This document shows, in pieces, positions 16,299 to 25,016 of a stretch of DNA of 64,000 nucleotides. A program made the position numbers and the translations under genes. Source of the DNA: Hymenobacter negativus (GTDB lineage Bacteria; Bacteroidota; Bacteroidia; Cytophagales; Hymenobacteraceae); the NCBI RefSeq assembly GCF_016056375.1, contig NZ_JAEDAE010000004.1, positions 248,001 through 312,000 of the forward strand. Reading direction: 5' to 3'. The notes under the pieces were generated by a model, which saw nothing but the letters and a program-made list of their open reading frames with translations, searched no databases and was not told where the DNA came from. How positions within the stretch are numbered: position 1 is the stretch's first letter; every line of letters starts with the position of its first letter.

Positions 16299-18470
16299 CT
16301 ACCCCTGCGGCACCAGCAGCTTCTGGCCCAGCTTCACCTCATCCGAAGCCAAGTGGTTGAATTCGCGCAGCGTTTGCACGCTCACCCCGAAGCGCCGCGA
16401 AATATTGAACAGCGTGTCGCCGGGTTGCACCAAGTGGACTTTATGCGTTTCCAGTCGGCTTTCCGTCCTGGCTGGCTTGGCAGCGGCCGCCAGTGCAGTC
16501 GACTTAGTCGATTTACGCGGTGCTTCGCTGGCTTCTTCTGCCCCGGCGGGCGCACGGAATACCAACCGCTGGCCCAACACCACGTCCGTCGAACTCATTT
16601 TATTCCACGCCATTAGCTGAGCCACGGTGACGTTATGCTCGCGGGCCAGCTTGGTGAGGTTGTCGCCTTTACGCACGGTGTAAGGGCCGATTTCGGCGTC
16701 GGTAGCTGAGGTCGGTTCGTCTATTTCGTCGGCTTCCGGCGCTAATGCTGCAACGGTGGTTTTGGCTTCGCTGCGCTTGGTTTCGGCGGCTTGCGTCTGC
16801 GCCAGGCGGCGGGCCGCAATCCGGGCCTGTGCCTCTGCGGCGGCTTGCTGCACCGCCTGCCGCTGCTTGATGGCGGCCAGGCGCACATCCTGTAGTTTTT
16901 CCTGCCTGGCAAGCTCCTGCAGCCGCGCTACTTCGCGGGCGTTAGCCTCGGCCTGCTCGCGGCGGGCAGCCGCTTCCTCATCCGATACCGTCGGGCGGAC
17001 GCGCGCGGCCGGAGCCAGCGCAACGGTGGGTACCACTACCGTTTCTATCGCCTTGCTGGGAGCCGCCGTTGGAATGGGCACAAATACCACCAACTCGCGC
17101 CCAGGCTTCAGGGGCCGGCCTTTGGGCAGTTCATTCCACCGCCGCAACTGGCTCTGGCTCACTTCAAACCGTTCGGCCAAGCTGGCCAGGGTTTCGCCAC
17201 GCTTCACCTTGTGCGGCACACGCCGGAAGCGGGGCGCAGCTTCAGCGGACTCGGCCCGTGGGCCGGTGGTGGCAGCCAGCAGCGAGCGGTTCACCCACGG
17301 CTCCACACCGTCGAGGCGGGGCGGCAGGAAGGCCAGCGGCCGGGGCAATTCGGTAGCCGGCTGGCAATAATCGAGCAGCGTATTACGGTCAGCATCGCCG
17401 AAATGCACGGCCGCTGCCGCCGGAAACCGTACCACGTAGGGCCGGTAGCCGGCCGGCAGCGCCGCCCGTCGCAGCTCCGGGTTGAAACGCGTGAGGTAGA
17501 GCGAATCCTCGTAGCCGCAGGCCCGGCTCAAACGGCGCAGGTCGAAGGCCCGGCCGCGCAGGCTGAGGGTATCCATCGGCTCGGCGTATTGGTAGCGCAG
17601 CGTGGGCGTGCGGAGGCCGTGGGCCTCCGCGTACTTCATGCTGTACATGATGGCTGTGAACGTGGGCACGTAGTTGCGCGTCTCGGCTGGCATGTGCGGA
17701 TACAAGTCCCAGAACGTCTTTTTGCCGGTGCGGCGCATCACGCGCTGCACGCTGCCCGCGCCCCAGTTGTAAGCAGCCAGTACCAGTTCCCAGTCGTGAA
17801 ATACGCCGTAGAGGTAGCGCAGGTGCTTGCAGGCAGCCTCAGTGGCTTTTTCGGGGGCCATGCGCTCGTCAATCCATTCGTCGCGCTTCAAGCGCAGGTC
17901 GCCGGCCGTGGGGCCCATGAACTGCCACAGGCCAGTAGCGCCCACTGGCGACTTAGCCGTCGGAATTAGGGCCGACTCCACCACGGCCAGGTATTTCAGG
18001 TCGAGGGGCAGGTTGTACTGCGCCAGGTATTTCTCAAAAATCGGGAAGTACAGGTTTTCGCGCTCCAGCACGCGTTGCATGTAGCTGCGGTTGCGGGCCG
18101 TGAATAGGGTGACGTAGGCCATCACCGAGTTGTTGAACTGGTGCGGGGCTTCGGTTTCGAAGCAGCCCACGCGGTCGCACACCAGGTCGCGCATGGTGGG
18201 CGGCGTGCGCAGCCACTCCAGCCGGGCCGAGTCGATGACGCCGGGCGTCACGGGCACGGCCACCAACGAATCGGGCTGCAGTTCCAGGCGCACGCGTACG
18301 GTGTCGCCTAACAGCGCTGGCATTGTGGAAATTACCCGGCCCGTCGAATCGCGCTGCGGCATTTGCTGCGCCTTGGCAGCGGTGCCCTGTAACAACAGAA
18401 AAGGCAGCGCCAACCCCAGCCACAAAGGGCGGGGCCGATAGGTTTTCGCTTGCTTAAACCCTTGCTTCAT
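16299..18470 (-). CDS. LysM-containing lytic transglycosylase (MltD type)
   Basis: Cleaves peptidoglycan glycan strands with 1,6-anhydro product formation. 723 residues. Signal peptide at the start (MKQGFKQAKTYRPRPLWLGL, then ALPFLLLQGTAAKA). The SLT domain lies at about residues 155-305, with the catalytic Glu in YLAVVESALIPTAKSPVGAT, then GLWQFMGPTAGDLRLKRDEW and LVLAAYNWGAGSVQRVM. Three C-terminal LysM domains follow: HKVKRGETLASLAERFEV, YTVRKGDNLTKLAREHNV and HLVQPGDTLFNISRRFGV. Between LysM 1 and 2 is an Ala/Glu/Arg-rich coiled region (about residues 505-605). The frame continues upstream to 18602 without a signal peptide, so 18470 is the better start. Confidence 0.93.
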   Translation of the reverse strand: MKQGFKQAKTYRPRPLWLGLALPFLLLQGTAAKAQQMPQRDSTGRVISTMPALLGDTVRVRLELQPDSLVAVPVTPGVIDSARLEWLRTPPTMRDLVCDRVGCFETEAPHQFNNSVMAYVTLFTARNRSYMQRVLERENLYFPIFEKYLAQYNLPLDLKYLAVVESALIPTAKSPVGATGLWQFMGPTAGDLRLKRDEWIDERMAPEKATEAACKHLRYLYGVFHDWELVLAAYNWGAGSVQRVMRRTGKKTFWDLYPHMPAETRNYVPTFTAIMYSMKYAEAHGLRTPTLRYQYAEPMDTLSLRGRAFDLRRLSRACGYEDSLYLTRFNPELRRAALPAGYRPYVVRFPAAAAVHFGDADRNTLLDYCQPATELPRPLAFLPPRLDGVEPWVNRSLLAATTGPRAESAEAAPRFRRVPHKVKRGETLASLAERFEVSQSQLRRWNELPKGRPLKPGRELVVFVPIPTAAPSKAIETVVVPTVALAPAARVRPTVSDEEAAARREQAEANAREVARLQELARQEKLQDVRLAAIKQRQAVQQAAAEAQARIAARRLAQTQAAETKRSEAKTTVAALAPEADEIDEPTSATDAEIGPYTVRKGDNLTKLAREHNVTVAQLMAWNKMSSTDVVLGQRLVFRAPAGAEEASEAPRKSTKSTALAAAAKPARTESRLETHKVHLVQPGDTLFNISRRFGVSVQTLREFNHLASDEVKLGQKLLVPQG

Positions 18471-18561
18471 AGCACTAAGATAGAACATAGGTAAAGAACT
18501 TGTAGAGATACTCTCAAAAAAGTTCTGATACGCAGCCCACCGCTTTCTGGCTGACCTGCCA

Positions 18562-18594
18562 ACAAAAATGCCCCGGCCAGCAGGCCGGGGCATT
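18562..18594 (-). terminator. Intrinsic terminator of gatA
   Basis: Perfect 12-base stem (18567-18578 with 18583-18594, loop of 4; core GCCCCGGCC/GGCCGGGGC). On the reverse strand it is followed by TTTTTGTT. It lies 49 bases after the gatA stop. Confidence 0.85.
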
Positions 18595-18642
18595 CTATGC
18601 AACCAGTCGGCGATACGCCGCTCAGCGCCTAAATAATAAGCT

Positions 18643-20073
18643 TTAAGCCACTACTTCTTCGGTGAGGGCACTGGCAAAAGCCAGCAACTCCGCCTCGCGG
18701 AAAGCGCCGGCCATCACCTGCAAGCCGATGGGCAAGCCGGCCGCATCCTCCCCTACCGGTACCGAAATGGCGGGCACACCCGCCAACGACGCCTGCACCG
18801 TAAAAATATCGGCCAGGTACATGCTCACCGGGTCCTGTTTCTCCCCGATTTTGAAGGCCGTGGTGGGAGTAGTAGGCAGCACCAGGAAATCGTACTGGCG
18901 CAGCAGCTCGTCGGTTTTTTCCTTAATCAGGCGACGAACACGCTGAGCTTTAGTGTAGTAGGCGTCGTAATAGCTGGCGCTGAGCACGAAGGTGCCGAGC
19001 AGAATTCGGCGCTGTACTTCAGCCCCAAAGCCCTGAGCGCGGCTCTTTTTGTAGAGCGACTCCAGGTCGGTGGCATCCGGGGCGCGGTAGCCGTACTTCA
19101 CGCCATCGAAGCGGCCCAGGTTGGAGCTGGCCTCGGCAGTGGTGAGGATGTAGTAGGTCGGAATCATGAAATCGAGATAGGGAAACTCCACCGCCTCGAC
19201 TACGTGGCCCTGGCCGCGCAGCGAGTCGAGTTGGGCTTCCATCGCCGCCTTGATTTCGGGATTCAGGCCTTCGCTGTTCACAGCGTCGGCAATGTAGCCG
19301 ATGCGGTAGTGCGCGGCAGGCGTGAGTTGCTGGCTGTAGGCGGGCACTTCGCGCTGGCTGGCGGTGCTGTCCATGCCATCGGGGCCGGCCATTACTTCGA
19401 GCAGCAAGGCGGCATCGGCTACCGAGCGGGTAATGGGACCAATCTGGTCGAACGACGAAGCGAAAGCTACCAGCCCGTAACGCGAAATGCGCGAATACGT
19501 CGGTTTGAAGCCCACCACACCGCAAAATGCGGCCGGCTGGCGCACCGAGCCGCCCGTATCGGACCCAATCGAAGCCAGGCACATATCGGCCTGCACGGCC
19601 ACGGCCGAGCCACCCGACGAGCCGCCGGGCACGCGACTGGAATCCAACGCGTTGCGAGCAGGACCAAAATACGAGGTTTCGTTCGAGCCACCCATGGCAA
19701 ACTCGTCACAGTTCTGGCGGCCGATGATGATGGCATCGGCATCGAGCAAACGCTGCACGGCCGTACCGGTGTAGAGCGACTTAAAGCCATCCAGCATCAA
19801 ACTGCTGCTTTGCAGCGAGTGGCCGGCGTAGGCCAGCACGTCCTTGATGCCGATGACCATGCCGGCCAGCGGGCCGGCCGTGCCAGCGGCCAGACGGGCA
19901 TCCACCGCGTCGGCTTGGGCGCGGGCCTCGTCGGGCCACACTTCTAAGAAAGCGTTGAGGGTGGGGTTCTGGCGCTCGATGTTGCCCAGGTAATACTCAA
20001 CGAGCTGGCGGCAGGACGTGGTGCCCGCCGTCAGCTCGCTACGAACTTCGGATAAAGACTGAAAACGCTTCAA
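18643..20073 (-). CDS. gatA: Asp-tRNA(Asn)/Glu-tRNA(Gln) amidotransferase subunit A
   Basis: Amidase subunit of GatCAB: releases ammonia from glutamine to amidate Glu-tRNA(Gln) or Asp-tRNA(Asn). 476 residues, full length. The amidase-signature catalytic residues are visible: Lys77 in GMVIGIKDVLAYAG, Ser152 in VPGGSSGGSAVAVQ and Ser176 in GSDTGGSVRQPAAFCGVVGF, followed by KPTYSRISRYGLVAFASS. The start codon is TTG (reverse of 20071-20073), giving MKRFQSLSEVRSEL; no ATG nearby fits better. It lies 34 bases after the first TatA-like gene on the same strand. gatB and gatC are elsewhere. Confidence 0.96.
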   Translation of the reverse strand: MKRFQSLSEVRSELTAGTTSCRQLVEYYLGNIERQNPTLNAFLEVWPDEARAQADAVDARLAAGTAGPLAGMVIGIKDVLAYAGHSLQSSSLMLDGFKSLYTGTAVQRLLDADAIIIGRQNCDEFAMGGSNETSYFGPARNALDSSRVPGGSSGGSAVAVQADMCLASIGSDTGGSVRQPAAFCGVVGFKPTYSRISRYGLVAFASSFDQIGPITRSVADAALLLEVMAGPDGMDSTASQREVPAYSQQLTPAAHYRIGYIADAVNSEGLNPEIKAAMEAQLDSLRGQGHVVEAVEFPYLDFMIPTYYILTTAEASSNLGRFDGVKYGYRAPDATDLESLYKKSRAQGFGAEVQRRILLGTFVLSASYYDAYYTKAQRVRRLIKEKTDELLRQYDFLVLPTTPTTAFKIGEKQDPVSMYLADIFTVQASLAGVPAISVPVGEDAAGLPIGLQVMAGAFREAELLAFASALTEEVVA

Positions 20074-20107
20074 ACTATTTGCAGATTTTAGGTGACCGAT
20101 TCAGGAC

Positions 20108-20584
20108 TTAAGCGTCGGGGTTGGCCGGAATATAGGGCTGCCGGGGCTGGGTACCTTCGGGGGCCAGGTTAGGTGGCAGCGAGGGGGCCACATAAGGCGC
20201 ATCGGCCGTGGGGTAACTGGTGGGCTCGGGGTGAGCGGTGGTTACAGCCGCCGCGGCGGGCGTAGCCCACGGGTCGAACCCGGAACCGGGTTCCGTTGCC
20301 TGAGCCGGAGCCGGGGCATAGGGCTGGGGCGTGGGGTACTGGTTCTGGGGGGCGTAGTTGGGGTTGGGCTGCTGGTTGTAGTTGGGCTGCCCGGGCTGGC
20401 CGGCCTGCTCAAACTCACGGCGAATTTCCGTGCTAGCGTCCTTGAACTCGCGGATGCCTTTGCCAAGGCCCCGAGCCAGCTCCGGAATTTTGTTGGCTCC
20501 GAAGAAAATAAGGATAACAACCATTATCAGCATCAGCTCCGAGCCGCCGATGTCGCCCAGAAATAGGATGAGTGGGGTTTGCAT
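20108..20584 (-). CDS. tatA: TatA/E-like twin-arginine translocase protein with Pro-rich tail
   Basis: Pore-forming component of twin-arginine export. 158 residues. One N-terminal membrane helix (SELMLIMVVILIFFGANKIP) is followed by the hinge and amphipathic helix ELARGLGKGIREFKDAS, the TatA hallmark. From residue about 65 the tail is Gln/Pro/Asn-rich, then Ala/Pro/Thr-rich, giving nearly 95 residues beyond the usual core. Charged residues are few. It is the second of two TatA-like genes in tandem, 51 bases after the first, and upstream of gatA. No tatC is in the window. Confidence 0.9.
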   Translation of the reverse strand: MQTPLILFLGDIGGSELMLIMVVILIFFGANKIPELARGLGKGIREFKDASTEIRREFEQAGQPGQPNYNQQPNPNYAPQNQYPTPQPYAPAPAQATEPGSGFDPWATPAAAAVTTAHPEPTSYPTADAPYVAPSLPPNLAPEGTQPRQPYIPANPDA

Positions 20585-20635
20585 GATTTCTAACTACGCG
20601 TTAAATCTGGATAAATAAAAGAACCGGGCCGCGGC

Positions 20636-21022
20636 TTAGCCGCGCTGCTGGTTGGGGTCGTTGGGGTTGTAGGCCGGTGGGGCGGGCTGCTGGTAGCCAG
20701 GCTGGCCGGGTTGTGCATACTGGTTGTGCTGGGGCTGCTGGGAATAGCCGCCTTGCTGCGGGTAGCCCTGCGCGGGGGGCACCTGCTGGGGGTAGCCCTG
20801 CTGCGGGTACTGCTGCTGGTAGGGCGGAGCCGGCTGGTCGCGGTACTGCGGCTGCTGGTCTTCCGGCTTGGTGCTGGCGTCTTTGAACTCGCGCACGCCC
20901 TGGCCCATGCCCCGAAACAGCTCCGGAATACGCTTGGCGCCGAATAACAGAATAACTACGAATAGAATAAGCAGCATTTCGGTTGTGCCGAAGCTGCCAA
21001 TCAGAAACAGGGAGTGAAGCAT
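20636..21022 (-). CDS. tatA: TatA/E-like protein with PQQGY-repeat tail
   Basis: 128 residues. The helix TEMLLILFVVILLFGAKRIP and the amphipathic ELFRGMGQGVREFKDAS place it in TatA/E. Residues about 62-118 form a low-complexity tail of YPQQ/GYPQQ-type units (YQQQYPQQGYPQQ, GYPQQGGYSQQ) with almost no charge. It is a close paralogue of the next gene in the core only; the two tails differ. A predicted -7 box lies at 21096-21103. The stop codon sits in the loop of a 6-base GC hairpin (CGCGGC TAA GCCGCG). Confidence 0.9.
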   Translation of the reverse strand: MLHSLFLIGSFGTTEMLLILFVVILLFGAKRIPELFRGMGQGVREFKDASTKPEDQQPQYRDQPAPPYQQQYPQQGYPQQVPPAQGYPQQGGYSQQPQHNQYAQPGQPGYQQPAPPAYNPNDPNQQRG

Positions 21023-21095
21023 GGATAGGGGGGCACCTGGGCCCAGTGAGGGGTGAGAAAAGAGGATATACGCAGCCGAACGCCTTTTGGAGTAT

Positions 21096-21103
21096 CAAAG
21101 ATA
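21096..21103 (-). promoter_or_regulatory. Predicted -7 box of the tatA-tatA-gatA run
   Basis: Reverse strand TATCTTTG, an exact TAnnTTTG match, about 70 bases before the ATG at 21022. No convincing -33 TTG. Confidence 0.4.
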
Positions 21104-21216
21104 CCCGATAGAGCTGTTTAGATGATGAAGCGCGGCTTCGGGGGATAATTTACCGGGGTTTAACGGGCAAGTGTCATGGTTGGACGGCATTGTATCTTCT
21201 TCTTGTCGCAACCAAT

Positions 21217-21224
21217 TAGCTTTG
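21217..21224 (+). promoter_or_regulatory. Predicted -7 box of the GAF-LytTR gene
   Basis: TAGCTTTG, an exact TAnnTTTG match, 67 bases before the GTG start at 21292, divergent from the tatA promoter. Confidence 0.4.
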
Positions 21225-21291
21225 TTGTTCCTTTCAACCGGGCTTTCTCATTTCGAGTGAGTTAGACTGTACTTTCTTAACCCAATTAGTT

Positions 21292-22236
21292 GTGAAATCA
21301 TCCAAGACCACAAATTCCGCCGCCCTGCCCTTACGGCAGGTAAACGAGCCCGAACGTCTGGAAACGCTCTATAGCTATAATATCCTCGACACCGACCCGG
21401 AACAGGTATTCAATGATTTGGCGCAGCTATCGGCCTTTATCTGCGGCACCCCCATGTCGCTGGTATCGCTGATTGATGACGAGCGGCAGTGGTTTAAAGC
21501 CCGCGTGGGCCTCGAAGCCCGGCAAACGCCCCGCGAGCATGCCTTTTGCCAGTATGCCATGCGGGCCCCCGATGTGTACGAAGTGACCGATGCGGCCCTC
21601 GACCCCCGGTTTGCCGATAACCCGCTGGTAACGGGCAACCCTAACATCCGCTTCTACGCCGGTGCGCCCCTGCTTTCGCCCGACGGCCAGCCCCTGGGCA
21701 CACTGTGCACCCTCGACACCGTGCCGCGGCAGCTCACGTCCGACCAGCGCGAGGCGCTGCGCGTGCTGGCCCGCCAGGTGATGGCCCACATGGAGCTGCG
21801 CCGCGTGCGCGCCCAGCTCGAAGACGAGCGCCAAAAGATGGAAGGCGTGCTGCGCATGGCCAACAGCACCGGCGATTCGCTGTTCACCAACGGCCGCGCC
21901 GAAATCTTCGTGAAGCAGGACCAACGCCTAGTGCGCGTGGCTACCGCCGATTTGCAATACGTAGAAGCCCTTGGCGACTACGTGAACCTGCACACCACCC
22001 GCGAGCGCCTCACCGTGTACGGCACCATGAAGGACTTTGAAGCCAAGCTGCCCGGCCGAGACTTCGCCCGCATTCACCGCAAGTACATTGTGCGGCTCGA
22101 CCGAATTGTGGCCATTGAGGCCGATGCAGCCCTGCTCGATGGTAGTGCCAGCACCGGCCCCACCCGGACGCCCATGCGCGTGCCCATTGGCAGCTCCTAC
22201 AAGGCAGGGCTGCTCAATCGGCTCACGTTGGTTTAA
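21292..22236 (+). CDS. GAF-LytTR sensor/DNA-binding regulator
   Basis: One-component transcription factor, 314 residues with a GTG start. The GAF domain spans about residues 22-165 (ETLYSYNILDTDPEQVFNDL, then FYAGAPLLSPDGQPLGTLCT), the type that opens many bacterial sensor proteins. A short linker helix (ELRRVRAQLEDERQKMEGV) leads to a C-terminal LytTR DNA-binding domain (about 205-312) with YVEALGDYVNLHTTRERLTV and FARIHRKYIVRLDRIVAIEA. There is no receiver domain and no kinase domain, so the signal should reach DNA directly through GAF. Ligand and targets are unknown. The gene is alone, forward, inside a long reverse run. Confidence 0.93.
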   Translation: MKSSKTTNSAALPLRQVNEPERLETLYSYNILDTDPEQVFNDLAQLSAFICGTPMSLVSLIDDERQWFKARVGLEARQTPREHAFCQYAMRAPDVYEVTDAALDPRFADNPLVTGNPNIRFYAGAPLLSPDGQPLGTLCTLDTVPRQLTSDQREALRVLARQVMAHMELRRVRAQLEDERQKMEGVLRMANSTGDSLFTNGRAEIFVKQDQRLVRVATADLQYVEALGDYVNLHTTRERLTVYGTMKDFEAKLPGRDFARIHRKYIVRLDRIVAIEADAALLDGSASTGPTRTPMRVPIGSSYKAGLLNRLTLV

Positions 22237-22423
22237 GGCTTCCCAAGCGGCCCTGCGAACCTCAGACCCCGGCAAAGCCGACGTTCGCCGCGCCAATGGC
22301 CTCCTTCGCCGAATTATCCAGCTAAAGGGCCACCCCACCCTGCATATTTGATACGGTTATCGGTTGCAGCAGGCTAGTAGCCGCTGCTGCCGACAGCTAA
22401 GTTTGTTTTCATAGCTCAGAAAG

Positions 22424-22450
22424 GCACCGTGCTTTGCGCGGTGTTTTTTT
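22424..22450 (+). terminator. Intrinsic terminator after GAF-LytTR gene
   Basis: ACCGTGC TTT GCGCGGT stem (7 pairs, one G-T, plus a flanking C-G) followed by TTTTTTT and ATTTT. It lies about 190 bases after the stop at 22236. The stretch between holds no gene that I can see. Confidence 0.75.
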
Positions 22451-22519
22451 ATTTTAGGCCGGTTTGGTTAGAGCCAGCCTGTCATCTTCGGCCGTACAGG
22501 CTTGAATCGACTCTGCCTG

Positions 22520-24121
22520 TTAGCGGTGGCCCAGCCAGTTTTCCGGGTTCAGGTTAGACGAGTTGTGCCATACCTGGAACTGCACTTCGGACGTGCCCTC
22601 GGCATCCGTCGCCACCGTGCCGATAACGTCGCGGGCACTCACGCGCTGGCCCACGCTCACGTTCACGGAGCGCAGCTTGGCATACACCGTGAAGAAGTCG
22701 CCGTGCTGAATCATGACAATGGTGTTCATGCCCGCGATGTTGGTCACGGTTTGCACTTTGCCATCGAAGCAGGCCCGCACGGCCTCGCCGGCCGCGGTCT
22801 GAATATCCACGCCCCGGTTTTCCACGGTCACGTTTTTCAGTACCGGGTGCGGATGCCGTCCAAAGTGCTGGCTGATGAAGCCGCGGCTCACGGGCCAGGG
22901 CAGCCGGCCCCGGTTGCCCGAGAACGACGACGACAGCTGCGCCGTTTCGGGCGTGAGGGCAATGCGCACGGCGCGACGGTCGGCGGCGGCTTCGGCAGCC
23001 GTTTCGGGCGCGTCCATTTCCGGGTTGGCCGTGTCGTTATTGGCGTCGGAGCTGGATTCGGAACTTGCGGTTTCTTCGTTGCGGCGGGTGCGGGCGGGGC
23101 CGGCGTTACCGCTGGCATTGTTGCGGGCAGCGGCGGCGCGGCGGGCATCGCGGGCGGCGGCCAGGGCGGCTTCGCGGCGGGCGGCCAGGCGGGCAGCACG
23201 GGCGGCGCGGGCTATTTCCTCCCGCACCCGCTCGGCAATCAGGTTGTCGAGGCGGTTGACGGCCTGGCGGCGCTCCTCCAGCTCCTGGCGCAGGCCCTGC
23301 TCCTGCTGGCTGAGCTGCTGCACCATCTCATCCTCTTTTGATTTGAGAGTAATGAGGTTCTTGTTCTCCGCCAGCTGGCTGTTGAGCAGACTGCTTTTGC
23401 GCTGCTGCTGCTTGGTGAGGCCCGACAGTTGCTCGTGCAACCGGTACTGCGTGCCCATGATGCGGGCCGCCTGCCGCTGCCGCTCCTCGGTGTACTGCCG
23501 GATGTAGCGCAGCCGCAGCGCAAACTGGTTGAACGACTCCGAGGCGAACAAAAACATCAGCCGGTTGAAGGCATTGGACGTTTTCGAGGCCGTGTAAAGC
23601 AGCCGGGCGTATTCTGCCTTTAGCTGGGCTAGGGTTTGCTGGGTCTGGATAACCTGCTTGGCGGTCTGGTGCACGTTGGTTTCAATGCCGTGCAGCTGCG
23701 TCGAAATCCCTTGGATAACCTGCTTTTTCTCGGTCAGTTTTTCGGTGATGACGTGCAGCTGGCCCAAGCTCACCTTTTTCTTTTCCTGGGTTTGGTTCAG
23801 GGCCTGGCTGGTTTGCTGAATCTGGCGGAGGTTGGCCTGGCGCTCGCGTTCCAGCTGCTCCTTGCTTTTGGCGCGGGCTGGCCGGGTGCTGGCCGCAGCT
23901 TTTGTGCGGGTACGAACGGGCTGTTTTGCACTACGGCTCGGCTTGGCAGGTTGCCGAGCCGATTTCGCGGTCTGTTTGGGTTTGCGGTGCTGGGCACCCG
24001 CTGGCCCGGCCAGCAGCAAGCCCAGCAGCACGAATAGCCACCACCGGCCGCGAAGGGCCAGCGCGCCAGCTTTTACTTCCGAAACAAGTGCTTTCTCAGC
24101 CTGTACTACCTGCTTATTCAA
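22520..24121 (-). CDS. EnvC-like murein hydrolase activator with degenerate M23 domain
   Basis: About 533 residues. The N-terminal signal segment (RGRWWLFVLLGLLLAGPAGA) is followed by a basic linker, a long coiled coil (about residues 90-270, rich in Q/E/K/R, for example QIQQTSQALNQTQEKKKVSL), an Ala/Arg-rich helix, and a C-terminal LytM/M23 fold (last 129 residues). The fold lacks the zinc site: the HxGxD motif reads ENRGVDI (His to Asn), the middle His reads YAKL (His to Lys), and HLHFE reads EVQFQ (His to Gln). This matches EnvC, which activates amidases and does not cut itself. The frame opens with GTG at 24145, inside a leader hairpin; I prefer the TTG at 24121 (MNKQVVQAEKALV). Confidence 0.9.
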   Translation of the reverse strand: MNKQVVQAEKALVSEVKAGALALRGRWWLFVLLGLLLAGPAGAQHRKPKQTAKSARQPAKPSRSAKQPVRTRTKAAASTRPARAKSKEQLERERQANLRQIQQTSQALNQTQEKKKVSLGQLHVITEKLTEKKQVIQGISTQLHGIETNVHQTAKQVIQTQQTLAQLKAEYARLLYTASKTSNAFNRLMFLFASESFNQFALRLRYIRQYTEERQRQAARIMGTQYRLHEQLSGLTKQQQRKSSLLNSQLAENKNLITLKSKEDEMVQQLSQQEQGLRQELEERRQAVNRLDNLIAERVREEIARAARAARLAARREAALAAARDARRAAAARNNASGNAGPARTRRNEETASSESSSDANNDTANPEMDAPETAAEAAADRRAVRIALTPETAQLSSSFSGNRGRLPWPVSRGFISQHFGRHPHPVLKNVTVENRGVDIQTAAGEAVRACFDGKVQTVTNIAGMNTIVMIQHGDFFTVYAKLRSVNVSVGQRVSARDVIGTVATDAEGTSEVQFQVWHNSSNLNPENWLGHR

Positions 24122-24133
24122 CGTGCGCCATTC

Positions 24134-24166
24134 AAAACCCGCCACTACTATGGCGGGGCAAAGGTA
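24134..24166 (-). promoter_or_regulatory. Predicted promoter and leader hairpin of the envC-like gene
   Basis: Reverse strand: TACCTTTG (24159-24166), one base, then a 7-base stem CCCGCCA/TGGCGGG (24151-24157 with 24138-24144, loop of 6) and TTTT (24134-24137), before the TTG start at 24121. Confidence 0.5.
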
Positions 24167-24230
24167 ATCGGGTGAGTGGTTGTTAATTGTTGCCCCGAAT
24201 CAGTTTCGCGCCATCGCGCTTGCGCCCCCG

Positions 24231-25016
24231 CTACCTGATGCGCCGAAAGCCCTTGGGCACGGCAAACGGAAACGTTAGCCGCTCGCGGCCGGTATTCACC
24301 TTGTTGTAGTTGATAGCGGCCGTGACCACGCCCGCCGCCGGCTGCTGCGCCTGAATAAAAGTGGAATGCGCAAACGGCAAACCGGCGTCCTCGAGCGGCT
24401 GAAAATCGGTGTAATCGACGGTGAGGTTGCGCTTGGTGGCTTCGTCGCTCATTTTGAGCTGCTGCACGCGGCCGGTGCCGGCTTGCAGCAGGCGCTCCAC
24501 CAGTACATCGGCCAGGGGGTAGCTCACGCGCTGGCGGCCGGCTTCTTCGGTGGCCACTTTGGGCGTAGTGCCGCTGGGCGCGGGCAGGTAGTCGCCGAGC
24601 AGCAGAGCCTGCATCTGGGCAAAGCTCACGGGCACGTTCAGTAGCTTGCTCAGGTAGTCGTAGCCGCCCGAGAAGTAGGTTTTATCGAGCCGGTTCATCA
24701 CCCGCACCGAGTCGTGGGTGAGCACAGCCCGCACGCCTTCAATGCCCGCCAAACCCGCCGACACCCAGATGATGCTGTCGCGGCGCATACGCAACGACAG
24801 GTTGGCGCCCTGCTTGTTCCCCTTCAGGTTTACCTGGGCTTTCCCCTTGGCATTGAGGTAAGTGAAGGTGGTATTGGTCGCTTTCACCGAGGGCAGCGCC
24901 GGCTCCATCGCAACGGTGGAGGTACCCGGCCCGGCCGCCGACGTGGTAGTGGGTACGGCCTTGCGGGCGCAGCTGCCCAGCAGCCCCAGGGCCAGCAGCA
25001 AAGTGACTTTATTCAT
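24231..25016 (-). CDS. DUF4292 lipoprotein
   Basis: 261 residues, a Bacteroidota outer-membrane or periplasmic lipoprotein family of unknown function. The lipobox is LLGSC (Cys16) in MNKVTLLLALGLLGSCARKA. The body carries the DUF4292-type strands SLRMRRDSIIWVSAGLAGIE, RVMNRLDKTYFSGGYDYLSK and LPFAHSTFIQAQQP, and looks like a lipoprotein-carrier-like half-barrel (LolA/OmpA-associated style; inferred from the strand-rich pattern). Its ATG overlaps the end of the upstream TPR gene by 8 bases, so translation is likely coupled. The order TPR - DUF4292 - EnvC-like is one I regard as typical of the phylum. Confidence 0.88.
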   Translation of the reverse strand: MNKVTLLLALGLLGSCARKAVPTTTSAAGPGTSTVAMEPALPSVKATNTTFTYLNAKGKAQVNLKGNKQGANLSLRMRRDSIIWVSAGLAGIEGVRAVLTHDSVRVMNRLDKTYFSGGYDYLSKLLNVPVSFAQMQALLLGDYLPAPSGTTPKVATEEAGRQRVSYPLADVLVERLLQAGTGRVQQLKMSDEATKRNLTVDYTDFQPLEDAGLPFAHSTFIQAQQPAAGVVTAAINYNKVNTGRERLTFPFAVPKGFRRIR

